A stretch of DNA of 64,000 bases from Pseudomonas migulae (GTDB lineage Bacteria > Pseudomonadota > Gammaproteobacteria > Pseudomonadales > Pseudomonadaceae). The first letter of the stretch is position 1. Each line of letters begins with the position of its first letter. The stretch is taken from assembly GCF_024169315.1 (NCBI RefSeq), contig NZ_JALJWR010000001.1:4204501-4268500 (forward strand), given 5' to 3'. Below the pieces are notes generated by a model. It saw nothing but the letters and a program-made list of their open reading frames with translations, was not told the DNA's origin and made no database searches. Shown here piece after piece: positions 1-7,986 of this stretch. The translations under genes were made by a program, and so were the position numbers.

Positions 1-395
1 TTGCCTTGCAACGCAGCCTTGTCGGTTTTGAAGTCGACGTTTTTCGGCGCGATGAACTGCAGCTTGTTCGAGTAGTACGGGTCGGTGAAGTCGACCGCTT
101 GCTTGCGCTCGTCGGTGATCGACATCGAGGAGATCAGGAAGTCGAACTTCTTGGCGTTCAGGGCCGGGATGATGCCGTCCCAGTCAGAGGTGACCACGGT
201 GCATTCGACTTTCATCTTGGCGCACAGGGCGTCGCCGATTTCCTTGTCGAAGCCGACGACATTGCCACTGGCATCTTTGTTGTTGAACGGCGGGTAGGCC
301 GCTTCGATGCCCATCTTCAGGGTTTCGGCCATGGCACCGGCGCTGAAGGCCAGGGTGACGGCGGCTGCCAGGAAGACCTTTTTGTAGTTCTGCAT
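1..395 (-). CDS. Amino-acid ABC transporter periplasmic binding protein (partial, 3' end off window)
   Basis: This is the first 131 codons of a family 3 solute-binding protein of the HisJ/ArtJ/LAO type. A signal peptide (MQNYKKVF, a hydrophobic stretch, AMA cleavage site) is followed by the typical LKMGIEAAYPPFN start of lobe 1 and the motif SSMSITDERKQAVDFT. The ATG at 395 has GGAG about 8 nt upstream. It lies 13 nt downstream of the ATPase gene on the same strand, so the two form one operon, and the permeases probably follow beyond the left edge. The ligand is likely a polar or basic amino acid, which is inferred from the family. The C-terminal half cannot be seen. Confidence 0.9.
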   Translation of the reverse strand, partial: MQNYKKVFLAAAVTLAFSAGAMAETLKMGIEAAYPPFNNKDASGNVVGFDKEIGDALCAKMKVECTVVTSDWDGIIPALNAKKFDFLISSMSITDERKQAVDFTDPYYSNKLQFIAPKNVDFKTDKAALQG

Positions 396-408
396 GCGGG
401 TAGCTCCG

Positions 409-1182
409 TTAGCGGTTGCTGGACATGAATTGTTTGCAGCGCGCCGAAAGCGGGTTTTCGAACACCTGCTGTGGCGATCCTTGCTCTTCTACCAGGCCCT
501 GGTGGAGGAACACCACTTCGCTGGACACCTGACGGGCGAACCCCATTTCGTGGGTGACCAGCAGCATGGTGCGGCCTTCTTCGGCCAGTGCGCGGATGAC
601 ATTAAGTACTTCCTGGACCATTTCCGGGTCAAGGGCGGAGGTGGGTTCGTCGAACAGGATCACCTTGGGTTGCATTGCCAGCGTGCGGGCGATGGCCGCA
701 CGTTGTTGCTGACCGCCGGACAGTTGCGCCGGGTACGCATGGCGCTTGTCGGCGATGCCGACCTTGGCCAGCAAGGCTTCGGCGACTTCGATGGCTTCGG
801 CCTTGGTCTGACCAAGCACGCGACGCGGCGCTTCGATGATGTTGTCGAGCACGCTCATGTGCGGCCACAAATTAAAGTTTTGAAACACAAAACCAATCTC
901 GCTGCGCAGGCGATTGATCTGCTTGCCGTCGGCCGCGACCAGTTCGCCGTTCTTGGCGGCTTTGAGTTTGAGTTCTTCGCCGGCCACGAAAATCTGGCCC
1001 TGGTGCGGGTTTTCCAGCAGGTTGATGCAACGCAGGAACGTGGACTTGCCGGAACCGGAGGAACCCAGGATCGAGATCACATCGCCGTCGCGGGCGGTCA
1101 GCGAGATGCCTTTGAGCACCTCAAGCTGTCCGTAGCGTTTGTGCAAGTTGCGGATTTCAAGCGCGGGCGTGGCCTCAGCCAT
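409..1182 (-). CDS. Amino-acid ABC transporter ATP-binding protein (HisP/GlnQ family)
   Basis: This 257-residue protein is a complete PAAT-family ATPase that would energise uptake with the binding protein encoded just downstream. Walker A GSSGSGKST is at residues 40-48, the Q-loop Gln at 101, the signature LSGGQ at 154-158, Walker B VILFDEP at 174-180 with catalytic Glu179, and the switch His at 211. The insertion near residues 70-90 is typical of HisP-like proteins. The ATG at 1182 is the first gene of the visible operon; no clear promoter was found, only an inverted repeat at 1217-1243. The substrate is not determined from sequence; the family points to histidine, arginine, lysine or ornithine. 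Confidence 0.93.
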   Translation of the reverse strand: MAEATPALEIRNLHKRYGQLEVLKGISLTARDGDVISILGSSGSGKSTFLRCINLLENPHQGQIFVAGEELKLKAAKNGELVAADGKQINRLRSEIGFVFQNFNLWPHMSVLDNIIEAPRRVLGQTKAEAIEVAEALLAKVGIADKRHAYPAQLSGGQQQRAAIARTLAMQPKVILFDEPTSALDPEMVQEVLNVIRALAEEGRTMLLVTHEMGFARQVSSEVVFLHQGLVEEQGSPQQVFENPLSARCKQFMSSNR

Positions 1183-1734
1183 GTGCGTTCCTCATAGTGT
1201 TTCGCTCCTGCTGTTGGTTGGCCTTCCTGGCGAGGCGGCCAACCTAGCATAGCGTCTGAATGGCAGCCAACAGCGCTACGGGCGGTAAACGGGTGGCATG
1301 TGGCAGGTTGTCGCATCGGTACAGCAGACTGTCGCGCTGCTATCAACCGAACAGCCGTTTGAACCAGATGGGGTGCGGCTGTCCCGTAAAAAAGGGCGCG
1401 ATGTTGCCAGCTTTGGCGGGGTGTTGGAAGCGCTAACCGGCCAAACGTTCCTGATCCGCACTTTTATTGTGCGTTGAGCATTTCCTGAGTGTGTTTCCGG
1501 TGCGCAGATTCGTTCCTTAAGTGAGTCGCAGGGTAACGCTCTGGCAAAGTGCCATTATTTTCAATGACTTGCGATGACTGTCCGGTCAGGACCAGATCGC
1601 CGGGGTAGAGGGTTTTGAAACATTTTGGCGCAATTATTGCGTGCAGATTCCGGAACGCCCCGTTGGTTTCTTTTTACAGAAGAGAATTCGCAGCGGGATG
1701 CACGCATTCGCTTTTCCTTACAAAGGTAGTTTCA
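1183..1734. other. Intergenic region between divergent transporter operons
   Basis: No convincing gene was seen. The region holds an imperfect inverted repeat with 7-bp arms GTTGGCC/GGCCAAC at 1217-1243, close to the ABC operon start, which could be an operator. It also holds the sigma-54-like promoter of the permease gene (1625-1642) and a partial inverted repeat GTCC-N5-GGAC near 1580-1592. The middle (about 1260-1490) has only short, non-conserved reading frames. Confidence 0.5.
1625..1642 (+). promoter_or_regulatory. Candidate sigma-54 promoter of the GabP-like permease
   Basis: The sequence TTGGCGC-AATTA-TTGCG has the -24 GG at 1627-1628 and the -12 GC at 1639-1640, separated by exactly 10 bp as RpoN requires. 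The predicted transcription start is near 1652, leaving an 83-nt leader before the ATG at 1735. The match at -24 is TGGCGC rather than TGGCAC. The activator is not identified. Confidence 0.55.
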
Positions 1735-3126
1735 ATGAGCAATACCCAAAGCTCTAACGGCCTCGAACAGGGGCTCAAACCGCGGCATGTCACCATGCTG
1801 TCGATCGCCGGGGTTATCGGCGCCGGCTTGTTCGTTGGCTCGGGCCACGCAATCGCTGCAGCAGGCCCGGCCGTGCTGCTGGCCTACGCGGCCGCCGGCA
1901 TGCTGGTGGTGTTGGTGATGCGCATGCTGGGTGAAATGGCGGTTGCCTCGCCGGACACTGGCTCCTTTTCGACATACGCCGATCGCGCGATCGGTCACTG
2001 GGCCGGTTTTACCATCGGCTGGTTGTACTGGTGGTTCTGGGTGCTGGTCATCCCGCTGGAGGCCAACGCCGCCGCAGCCATCCTGCATGCCTGGTTCCCT
2101 GGCGTGGACATCTGGGCTTTCGCCCTGGTCATCACGATGCTGCTGACCGTCACCAACCTGTTCAGCGTGAAGAACTACGGCGAATTCGAGTTCTGGTTCG
2201 CTCTGCTAAAAGTCGTGGCGATCATCGGTTTCATCATTCTGGGCGTTCTGGCGATCTTCGGTTTCCTGCCGAACAGCCAGGTCAGCGGCGTTTCGCACCT
2301 GTTCGATACTCAGGGCTTCCTGCCGAACGGCATGGGCGCCGTGCTGGGTGCCATCCTGACCACCATGTTTTCTTTCATGGGCACCGAGATCGTGACCATC
2401 GCGGCCGCGGAATCGAAAAACCCTGGCAAGCAAATCTCCAAGGCCACCAATTCGGTGATCTGGCGGATCGGTTTGTTCTACCTCGTGTCGATCTTCATCG
2501 TCGTAGCCCTGGTGCCATGGAACGACCCGGTACTGGCCAGCGTCGGTTCCTACCAGACTGTGCTTGAGCGCATGGGCATCCCGAATGCCAAAATGATCGT
2601 CGATATCGTAGTTTTGGTTGCCGTGACCAGTTGCCTGAACTCGGCGCTGTACACGTCGTCGCGCATGATGTTTTCCCTGGGCAAGCGCGGTGATGCACCG
2701 GCCGTATCCACCCGCACTAACAAGAGCGGCACGCCCTACTGGGCGGTAATGTTGTCCACGGGCGCAGCGTTCCTGGCAACCTTCGCCAACTACGTGGCGC
2801 CGACCGCGGTGTTCGAATTCCTGCTGGCCAGCTCCGGTGCCATCGCGTTGCTGGTGTACCTGGTGATCGCGATCTCGCAACTGCGCATGCGCAAACAGCG
2901 TGTGGCCCGCGGTGAAAAAATCGCCTTCAGCATGTGGCTGTTCCCGGGCCTGACCTACGCGGTGATCGTCTTCATCGTCGCGGCCCTGACCATCATGTTG
3001 TTCCAGGACGCCCACCGCGTGGAAATTCTCGCGACCGGTTTCCTGAGCCTGTGTGTGGTGGCTACCGGGTTGTTCGTGGCTCGCCGTCGTCGCAATGAGC
3101 AGCTGATTGGCGCAGTGGCGCGCTAG
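1735..3126 (+). CDS. gabP: GabP-type amino acid permease (APC superfamily)
   Basis: This 463-residue, 12-TM cytoplasmic-membrane transporter belongs to the amino acid transporter (AAT) family of proton symporters. The N-terminus LKPRHVTMLSIAGVIGAGLF is the family substrate-binding signature of TM1, and GEMAV follows in TM3 as in 4-aminobutyrate permeases. The start at 1735 is preferred over an upstream frame extension to 1615 because it has AAAGG 8 nt upstream and because family proteins begin a few residues before the LKPRHV motif. The gene is monocistronic, with a sigma-54-like promoter upstream and a hairpin terminator downstream. GABA is the likeliest substrate, but related permeases carry proline, histidine or aromatic amino acids. 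Confidence 0.82.
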   Translation: MSNTQSSNGLEQGLKPRHVTMLSIAGVIGAGLFVGSGHAIAAAGPAVLLAYAAAGMLVVLVMRMLGEMAVASPDTGSFSTYADRAIGHWAGFTIGWLYWWFWVLVIPLEANAAAAILHAWFPGVDIWAFALVITMLLTVTNLFSVKNYGEFEFWFALLKVVAIIGFIILGVLAIFGFLPNSQVSGVSHLFDTQGFLPNGMGAVLGAILTTMFSFMGTEIVTIAAAESKNPGKQISKATNSVIWRIGLFYLVSIFIVVALVPWNDPVLASVGSYQTVLERMGIPNAKMIVDIVVLVAVTSCLNSALYTSSRMMFSLGKRGDAPAVSTRTNKSGTPYWAVMLSTGAAFLATFANYVAPTAVFEFLLASSGAIALLVYLVIAISQLRMRKQRVARGEKIAFSMWLFPGLTYAVIVFIVAALTIMLFQDAHRVEILATGFLSLCVVATGLFVARRRRNEQLIGAVAR

Positions 3127-3494
3127 GTTTCACGTCCACTGTCGATGTACCGCAAACGACCGCCATCAGAAATGATCGCGGTCGTTTTTGCTTTCATTCA
3201 GGGCCTTTATCGACCGGCTCTCTGATGGACACGATGATGTCGAGATAGTAGCCTTCCCGCCGAATGTGTATCTCGCTGTTGCGGGATGCGATGGAGTTTC
3301 AGGACATGGATTGTTCGACGCCCCCAGCCTTCCTGGCTAAAGCCCCCGACCCTTTCTTGCCTGCTCCCTCATCTGATGCGTGTCTCAGATGCATTTGCGT
3401 GCGCCTGCCGTTAGTGCGGCAGTCACGAGCCAATGCTGCATGGAGCTAGCCCGGCCATTCAGCCAACCCATTGGGGCATCAAGGAGAGACAGGC
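3127..3494. other. Intergenic region after the permease
   Basis: It begins with the permease terminator (3154-3189). The rest shows no recognisable gene. A 61-codon frame at 3264-3449 lacks a ribosome-binding site and any family resemblance. The leader of the next gene ends with a good AAGGAG at 3481. Confidence 0.5.
3154..3189 (+). terminator. Rho-independent terminator of the permease gene
   Basis: A 9-bp stem AACGACCGC/GCGGTCGTT is followed by a T-run, 28 nt after the stop codon. Confidence 0.85.
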
Positions 3495-3821
3495 ATGGCG
3501 TTTACATCGGTTGTGTTCAAAAACCCTAACACCGGAGCCATGAAGGAAGCGCCGATCGGCTTCTCGTGGACCGTGTTTTTCTTTGGCTTCCTGCCGCCGC
3601 TGTTCCGTGGCGACATCAAGTGGGCAGCGATCATGTTCATCATCGCCTGCTTCACGTTCGGCCTCAGCAACTTCGTGTTCATGTTCATCTACAACAAGCT
3701 GTACGTGCGCGACCTGATCGGCGCCGGCTTCAAGGCTCAGTCCATCGCCAGCGGCGACCTGAGCTACGCCAGCGCCAAGGTCGGGATGGAAATTCCGCGT
3801 CTGGATGCTGTCGCTGCCTGA
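3495..3821 (+). CDS. Small inner-membrane protein, DUF2628-like
   Basis: This is a 108-residue protein of unknown function. The first 25 residues include FKNPNTGAMKEAPIGFSWT. Two hydrophobic segments follow: VFFFGFLPPLFRG at about 27-39, and IMFIIACFTFGLSNFVFMFIYN at about 46-67. The C-terminal tail of about 40 residues is soluble. The layout resembles the DUF2628/HrgC group of small membrane proteins. The ATG at 3495 is chosen over the in-frame TTG at 3471 because AAGGAGAG lies 8 nt upstream. A shared bidirectional terminator follows. Confidence 0.75.
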   Translation: MAFTSVVFKNPNTGAMKEAPIGFSWTVFFFGFLPPLFRGDIKWAAIMFIIACFTFGLSNFVFMFIYNKLYVRDLIGAGFKAQSIASGDLSYASAKVGMEIPRLDAVAA

Positions 3822-3840
3822 TTGTTGTTTTCAGGTTTGC

Positions 3841-3887
3841 AAAAAAACGGCCGCTGTCAGTGATGACTCGCGGCCGTTATTGTTTTC
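3841..3887 (+). terminator. Bidirectional terminator, copy 1 of a 37-bp direct repeat
   Basis: The stem AACGGCCGC/GCGGCCGTT has seven A on its left and a T-rich right side, so it can end both the upstream + strand gene and the vapBC operon on the - strand. Positions 3842-3878 are identical to 4664-4700, and the match extends a further 8 bp with one mismatch. Confidence 0.85.
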
Positions 3888-3901
3888 ATCAGTTTGGCGA
3901 T

Positions 3902-4309
3902 TCAATCGGGATGAACCCAGTCTTCAACACGTAACCCAGAAACCCGCTCGAACTCTCGCAGGTTGTTGGTTACGACAACTAATCCGCGTGAGCGCGCGTG
4001 TCCGGCAATCATCTGATCATAGGGGCCTATGGGCGTTCCAGCCTTGGCCAGTTCGGATCTAATCATTCCGGTGTGCGCAGCGGCTTCATTGTCGAAAGAC
4101 AAAACCTCAAGACGTGCCGCGAACCCCTCAACCACGGCAATATTCTTTTCGGGAGTCGCAGATTTTTCGGCACCGTAGATCAGCTCCATCAGCGTCACCG
4201 TACTGATGCATAACTGTCCGTCATGAAGGTTGAAAGCTTCTCTTACGATTTGCGGTTTGTTCTTGATGGTGAAGATGCAGATGTTGGTGTCGAGCATGAA
4301 CTTGATCAT
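3902..4309 (-). CDS. vapC: VapC-type PIN-domain toxin ribonuclease
   Basis: This 135-residue protein spans a whole PIN domain. MIKFMLDTNICIF places the first metal-binding Asp at residue 7. TLMELIYGAEKS gives the conserved acidic Glu. GPYDQMIAGHA gives the third acid, and VVTNNLREFERVSGL is the C-terminal block of the VapC group that cleaves initiator tRNA. All expected acidic residues are present, so the toxin looks active. Its ATG shares one base with the vapB stop (TGATG), which is the usual coupling in VapBC operons. The cassette lies between duplicated terminators in an AT-richer stretch, which suggests acquisition. Confidence 0.93.
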   Translation of the reverse strand: MIKFMLDTNICIFTIKNKPQIVREAFNLHDGQLCISTVTLMELIYGAEKSATPEKNIAVVEGFAARLEVLSFDNEAAAHTGMIRSELAKAGTPIGPYDQMIAGHARSRGLVVVTNNLREFERVSGLRVEDWVHPD

Positions 4310-4539
4310 CAGAACGACTCACGCTCCTGATCAGCAGGTTGGTCGCGTTGGGTCATGAAGTCCGTGCTCACTCCATCACCGTCGAACCAGCTATCCCATG
4401 TTTCGTCTGCCGGAGTGATGATGCGAGCCCTGCCGATGGCGACTACGTTGACTCGTTTTACATCGCTCGGCATTGCAACGGCTTTGGGAAGGCGGACGGC
4501 CTGGCTTCGATTGCTCATGAAAAGGGTAGTCTGTTCCAT
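4309..4539 (-). CDS. vapB: VapB-type antitoxin (AbrB/SpoVT fold)
   Basis: This 76-residue antitoxin is the first gene of the vapBC operon. The N-terminal SNRSQAVRLPKAVAMP is the swapped-hairpin AbrB DNA-binding motif of VapB/MvpT proteins. The C-terminus ADETWDSWFDGDGVSTDF is the toxin-binding tail. It should neutralise VapC and autorepress the operon by binding near the start. The ATG at 4539 is preferred over longer in-frame extensions because the protein begins exactly as family members do. The upstream 4570-4660 stretch is AT-rich and probably holds the promoter. Confidence 0.9.
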   Translation of the reverse strand: MEQTTLFMSNRSQAVRLPKAVAMPSDVKRVNVVAIGRARIITPADETWDSWFDGDGVSTDFMTQRDQPADQERESF

Positions 4540-4663
4540 TTTTGGCCCCTGCGTTTCTGCGGCTGTTGTGAGTCCAAAGAATAGAATCCTTGGGGGATAT
4601 GTCAATGGGATATACACAGCCTCTGACGAGAGGTTATATAGATTTTTGAGAGATGGCCTCCAT

Positions 4664-4708
4664 AAAAAACGGCCGCTGTCAGTGATGACTCGCGGCCGTT
4701 TTTGTTTT
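4664..4708 (-). terminator. Bidirectional terminator, copy 2 of the 37-bp direct repeat
   Basis: This is the same stem as copy 1, AACGGCCGC/GCGGCCGTT. On the - strand the stem is followed by six T, ending the gene whose stop is at 4721. The 822-bp distance between copies encloses vapBC exactly. Confidence 0.85.
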
Positions 4709-4720
4709 TGACGACGGTAC

Positions 4721-5173
4721 TTACTCGGCTTTTTCTTCCTGCGCATCCAGTGACTGGCGATAGCTGTCCAGCGCATCGCCAAAGTCGGTGATGAACTGCG
4801 GATCGGTCAGCCAGGCCTGGGCGGCATCGCGGTCCATGCCGTCGGCCCACATGCGGTAGTCGATCAGCATGTCGGCGGCCAGGTGGGTGGCGGCCATGGC
4901 TTCGTTGTCGGCGTTTTCCATGTCCAGCAGTTCGGGATGGTCGCTGATGATTTGTGCGAGGTCGGACAGCAGCGTCAGCAGCATATCGTTGCGGCTGGTG
5001 GCTTCCGCGTCGCGCATCTTGCTGAACATTGCCAGGGTGTATTCCGGGATCGGCTCGCCGATGTCGTCGATGTCATCGTCCAGCGCGGCGGGTTTTCTGC
5101 CGTGGATATTGATCTGGCGGGCTTTGATCTTGGCGCGTTTGGCGCGTTTCTGTTGCTTGTTCAGGGATGCCAT
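4721..5173 (-). CDS. Hypothetical charged protein, paralogue A
   Basis: This 150-residue protein has no family I can name. The N-terminus MASLNKQQKRAKRAKIKARQ is strongly basic and probably helical. The remainder is acidic and helical, with few cysteines and no signal peptide or membrane segment, so it is probably cytoplasmic. The next gene upstream, which ends 6 nt before this one starts, encodes a diverged paralogue sharing the MAS-NKQQKRA-RAK-KA start, the D-AE-TS-- block and the IEYR-W/IDYRMW block. The basic head might bind nucleic acid or ribosomes; this is speculation. Confidence 0.75.
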   Translation of the reverse strand: MASLNKQQKRAKRAKIKARQINIHGRKPAALDDDIDDIGEPIPEYTLAMFSKMRDAEATSRNDMLLTLLSDLAQIISDHPELLDMENADNEAMAATHLAADMLIDYRMWADGMDRDAAQAWLTDPQFITDFGDALDSYRQSLDAQEEKAE

Positions 5174-5179
5174 GGGAAC

Positions 5180-5596
5180 TCAGTTCGGTTTCTGTTGGGT
5201 TTGGGCTGCGATGATGTCGGAAGCCGCTACATAGTCGGCCTGGAAGGCCGGGGATTCGATCCACGCCAGGGCGCCCGCTTCGTCGACTTCGGTGGACCAT
5301 TGGCGATACTCGATCAGCGCGGCGAGGATGAAATCCATCGCGCCTTCTTCACCTTCCTGCTCGTACACCAGTTCCAGCAATGGGTCTTCGAGGAACGCGA
5401 CGCACATGGCTTGCTGACTGGTTTTTTCAGCGTCGATCATTTTCTTGAACAGTTCGGTGAGGTCCACCGATTCAAAGTCGATGCGATCGTCGTTCGGATC
5501 CAGCTCGACCGGCGCAGCAGCCCGTTGGGTGCGGTTCTGCTTGGCCTTGGCTTTGGCGCGGGTGGCGCGTTTTTGCTGCTTGTTGGCGGAGGCCAT
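5180..5596 (-). CDS. Hypothetical charged protein, paralogue B
   Basis: This 138-residue protein is the first gene of a tandem pair with the gene at 4721-5173. It has the same basic start MASANKQQKRATRAKAKAKQ and an acidic C-terminal two thirds with the shared blocks KMIDAEKTS and ALIEYRQWSTEVD. The ATG at 5596 is chosen because it aligns with the paralogue's start; the open frame continues upstream without similarity. No domain was recognised. Confidence 0.75.
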   Translation of the reverse strand: MASANKQQKRATRAKAKAKQNRTQRAAAPVELDPNDDRIDFESVDLTELFKKMIDAEKTSQQAMCVAFLEDPLLELVYEQEGEEGAMDFILAALIEYRQWSTEVDEAGALAWIESPAFQADYVAASDIIAAQTQQKPN

Positions 5597-5616
5597 GGTT
5601 GTTGATCCGTGGTGCG

Positions 5617-6597
5617 TTAAAAGGATTCGCTGCGCGGTACTGTCCGCCCGGGGGTATCGGGGGCCAATTCGCCGTTTTGCAGCCAGGACAATGCAATGGG
5701 CCATAGTGTGGCTTGGTATGCGCTACGAAAAAAGGCGAAATGTCCGACTTCTTCTTCGTCGATGTCTTCGGGGGCGATTCGCAAATGGGTGTTGGTACCG
5801 CCGCTGAAGTAGCGGAGCAGGCGTTCGATGGCCGGGATCGTGCCGTAAGGATCGTCGGTGATGCTGATGGCCAGGGTTTTGGCTGTCATCGTCGCGAAGG
5901 GTAGCGAGCCTGTTTTCGCGCTGATGGTGCGACCGCTGGGGCGTGTTTCGTACCGACCGGTGGGCGTGGCCCAGTCGCGAACCACGCCGGCAGGCGTGTC
6001 TTCCAGCCAGCCAAGGCGCTTTCCGGGAAAGTATCCGTAGATCATCGTCAGCAGCGGCATCACCACATGCCATTTGCTGAACATCCGCCAACGATGAGCC
6101 GGCGCATAGTCGCGCCAGTAAGCGAATTGCGCACCGACGGTCACCAGGCGCCGGATCAAATGCCCTGAGGCGCCCAGGCCCGCCGCACAGCCTCCAAAGC
6201 TGTGTCCCACGACATCGATGGGCTGGCCGGGGAATTCTCGCTGAGCGCGCTTGAGCATCGCCTCGAAATCCAGCGCGCCCCAGTCAGACCATGACGCGTC
6301 GAGATTTTTTAAGGACGCAGGGCGCGATTCGCCGATGCCACGGTAATCGTAGGTGATGACGTCGAAGCCGTTGGCGAACAGGTAATCGGCGAAGCGAGAG
6401 TAGTGGCGGCAGCGGACAGAGGTGGCGGCGTTGATGATGACGACCGGGCGCGCGATGTTCTGGGAAGCGTGTCGCCAGGTGAAACCACCGAGGATGAAGC
6501 CGTCTGCGGCGGGCTCCCTGAACGGTTCGCCAGAAACGGAGGTTGGCAGCGGCAACTCGATTTGAGTGGGCGCGAGTGACGTGTCCTGCAAATTCAT
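5617..6597 (-). CDS. Alpha/beta-fold hydrolase
   Basis: This 326-residue protein has the alpha/beta hydrolase layout: a beta strand and oxyanion region (VVIINAATSVRCRHYSRFA), the DVITYDYRGIGES block, and the nucleophile elbow DVVGHSFGGCAAG with Ser in G-H-S-F-G. A late Asp/His pair is plausible in SITDDPYGT and EEVGHFAFF. There is no signal peptide, so it is cytoplasmic. The ATG at 6597 is preferred over TTG at 6627 because of codon type and an AAGG upstream. The block resembles the COG4757 hydrolases. The substrate is unknown. The gene lies 20 nt upstream of the charged paralogue pair and may be cotranscribed with it. Confidence 0.82.
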   Translation of the reverse strand: MNLQDTSLAPTQIELPLPTSVSGEPFREPAADGFILGGFTWRHASQNIARPVVIINAATSVRCRHYSRFADYLFANGFDVITYDYRGIGESRPASLKNLDASWSDWGALDFEAMLKRAQREFPGQPIDVVGHSFGGCAAGLGASGHLIRRLVTVGAQFAYWRDYAPAHRWRMFSKWHVVMPLLTMIYGYFPGKRLGWLEDTPAGVVRDWATPTGRYETRPSGRTISAKTGSLPFATMTAKTLAISITDDPYGTIPAIERLLRYFSGGTNTHLRIAPEDIDEEEVGHFAFFRSAYQATLWPIALSWLQNGELAPDTPGRTVPRSESF

Positions 6598-6666
6598 CGA
6601 CTTCGGACCTTTGCGGGTAGCTGCCAACGATAGTCTTCACGCCGCTGATGAACAATCCATCCGCGG

Positions 6667-7725
6667 CTATAGGGGGATCTGATCGAGCAGTCGCTCCTCT
6701 ATTGCCGCCTGCTCCCTGTCCAGTTCCGCGCGTAGTTCCTCTTCGCTGGGCAGGACTGTTTTGTATTTGCTGGCGAAGAGTTGTTCGTTGTCTTTCAACA
6801 CCGAGTAGCGAACCACTGATTCATCTTTTTTCGCGCAGAGGATGATGCCGACGGTGGGACCATCTTCCGGTCCGCATTTGAGGTCGTCATACATGCGCAC
6901 GTACATGTCCATCTGGCCGACATCCTGATGGGTCAGTTCGCCGCGCTTCAGATCGAAGATGACAAAGCACTTGAGCAGGTAGTTGTAGAACACCAGATCA
7001 ATGTAGAAGTCTTTGCTTTCGGTGCTGATGCGTTGCTGGCGAGCGATGAAGGCAAAGCCCTTGCCCAGCTCAAGCAGGAAGGCCTGTAGCTGATTGATCA
7101 GCGCTTGTTCGAGATTGGTTTCCTGAGTCAAGCCTGTGTTGGGCAACCCAAGAAACTCCAGCATCACCGGATCCCTGATGAACTCCCGTGGTTGTGCTTT
7201 CATTTTTTGGATATTAGTGGCAGCTTCCTGTTTGACTGCAGGTCGGTCGCGGCTTGTCAGCAGGCGTTCGTAGTAGAGGGTGTTGATCTGGCGTTCCAGA
7301 GCGCGGCTTGACCAGTTTTGGTTGGCGGCTTCGTCCATATACCACGTGCGTGCCGTGTCGCTATCGACTCGCAACAATCTGCGATAGTGGGTCCAGCTCA
7401 ATTCGTGACGCAGTGCGTCACGAATTGGGAATGCTTGGTAAAACAGGCGCATATAGCGAAGATTGGAATTGTCAAAGCCCTTCCCGAACTCTGCTGTCAG
7501 GCTCTGCGCCAGCGTCGCTAGCAACTGCTTTCCATAACCCGCTCGCCGAGCCCCTTCCTGCTCAAACTCCACAATATGCCTCCCAATCTGCCAGCAGGTT
7601 TGCACCTGGACCGTATCGACCACCCGCAGCACCTTCTGCCGAGCTTCACGGATCAGTTCGCCAAGATTGCCTAATAGCGAGGCGAGTTGTGGGTCTTGAG
7701 TGTTATCGGGTTTGAGTGAGTTCAT
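6667..7725 (-). CDS. PD-(D/E)XK nuclease family protein, YhcG/DUF1016 type
   Basis: This 352-residue protein has the two-domain YhcG layout. The N-terminal DUF1016 domain (about 15-160) carries WQIGRHIVEFEQEG, YGKQLLATL and LSWTHYRRLLRV. The C-terminal PD-(D/E)XK-like nuclease domain (about 185-335) carries FYIDLVFYNYLLKCFVIFDLK, where the Asp and D-L-K pair are the expected catalytic residues, followed by VGQMDMYVRMYDD. In other bacteria YhcG proteins occur in restriction-modification or defence islands, but none is visible around this copy. The target is unknown. Its placement between conserved genes suggests an accessory insertion. Confidence 0.88.
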   Translation of the reverse strand: MNSLKPDNTQDPQLASLLGNLGELIREARQKVLRVVDTVQVQTCWQIGRHIVEFEQEGARRAGYGKQLLATLAQSLTAEFGKGFDNSNLRYMRLFYQAFPIRDALRHELSWTHYRRLLRVDSDTARTWYMDEAANQNWSSRALERQINTLYYERLLTSRDRPAVKQEAATNIQKMKAQPREFIRDPVMLEFLGLPNTGLTQETNLEQALINQLQAFLLELGKGFAFIARQQRISTESKDFYIDLVFYNYLLKCFVIFDLKRGELTHQDVGQMDMYVRMYDDLKCGPEDGPTVGIILCAKKDESVVRYSVLKDNEQLFASKYKTVLPSEEELRAELDREQAAIEERLLDQIPL

Positions 7726-7986
7726 GAAGTCTTCCGCGTCTATGTGAACAGGCAGAAGAGGATTGCAGGGGAGGCAGGGACGACGATGCCGGGCGCGGCT
7801 GGTAAATCAGAAGGAAAGCCCGAATGGTTTTGCGGGATCGCTCCGACGGCAATCAAGGCTCGGGGAATACAACATGTAGTCCATTTCGCAGTGACCCCAA
7901 GATCCAATCAATCTAAAACCGGCCGCACTGAGGGAAATCAAAAATAAGGTAACGAATGGGTTCTGCGGAGCCCGGGAGTGCCCATC

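Noticed and set aside
3264..3449. 61-codon + strand frame after the gabP-like gene
   Set aside because: There is no ribosome-binding site, no similarity to a known family and the composition is not gene-like.
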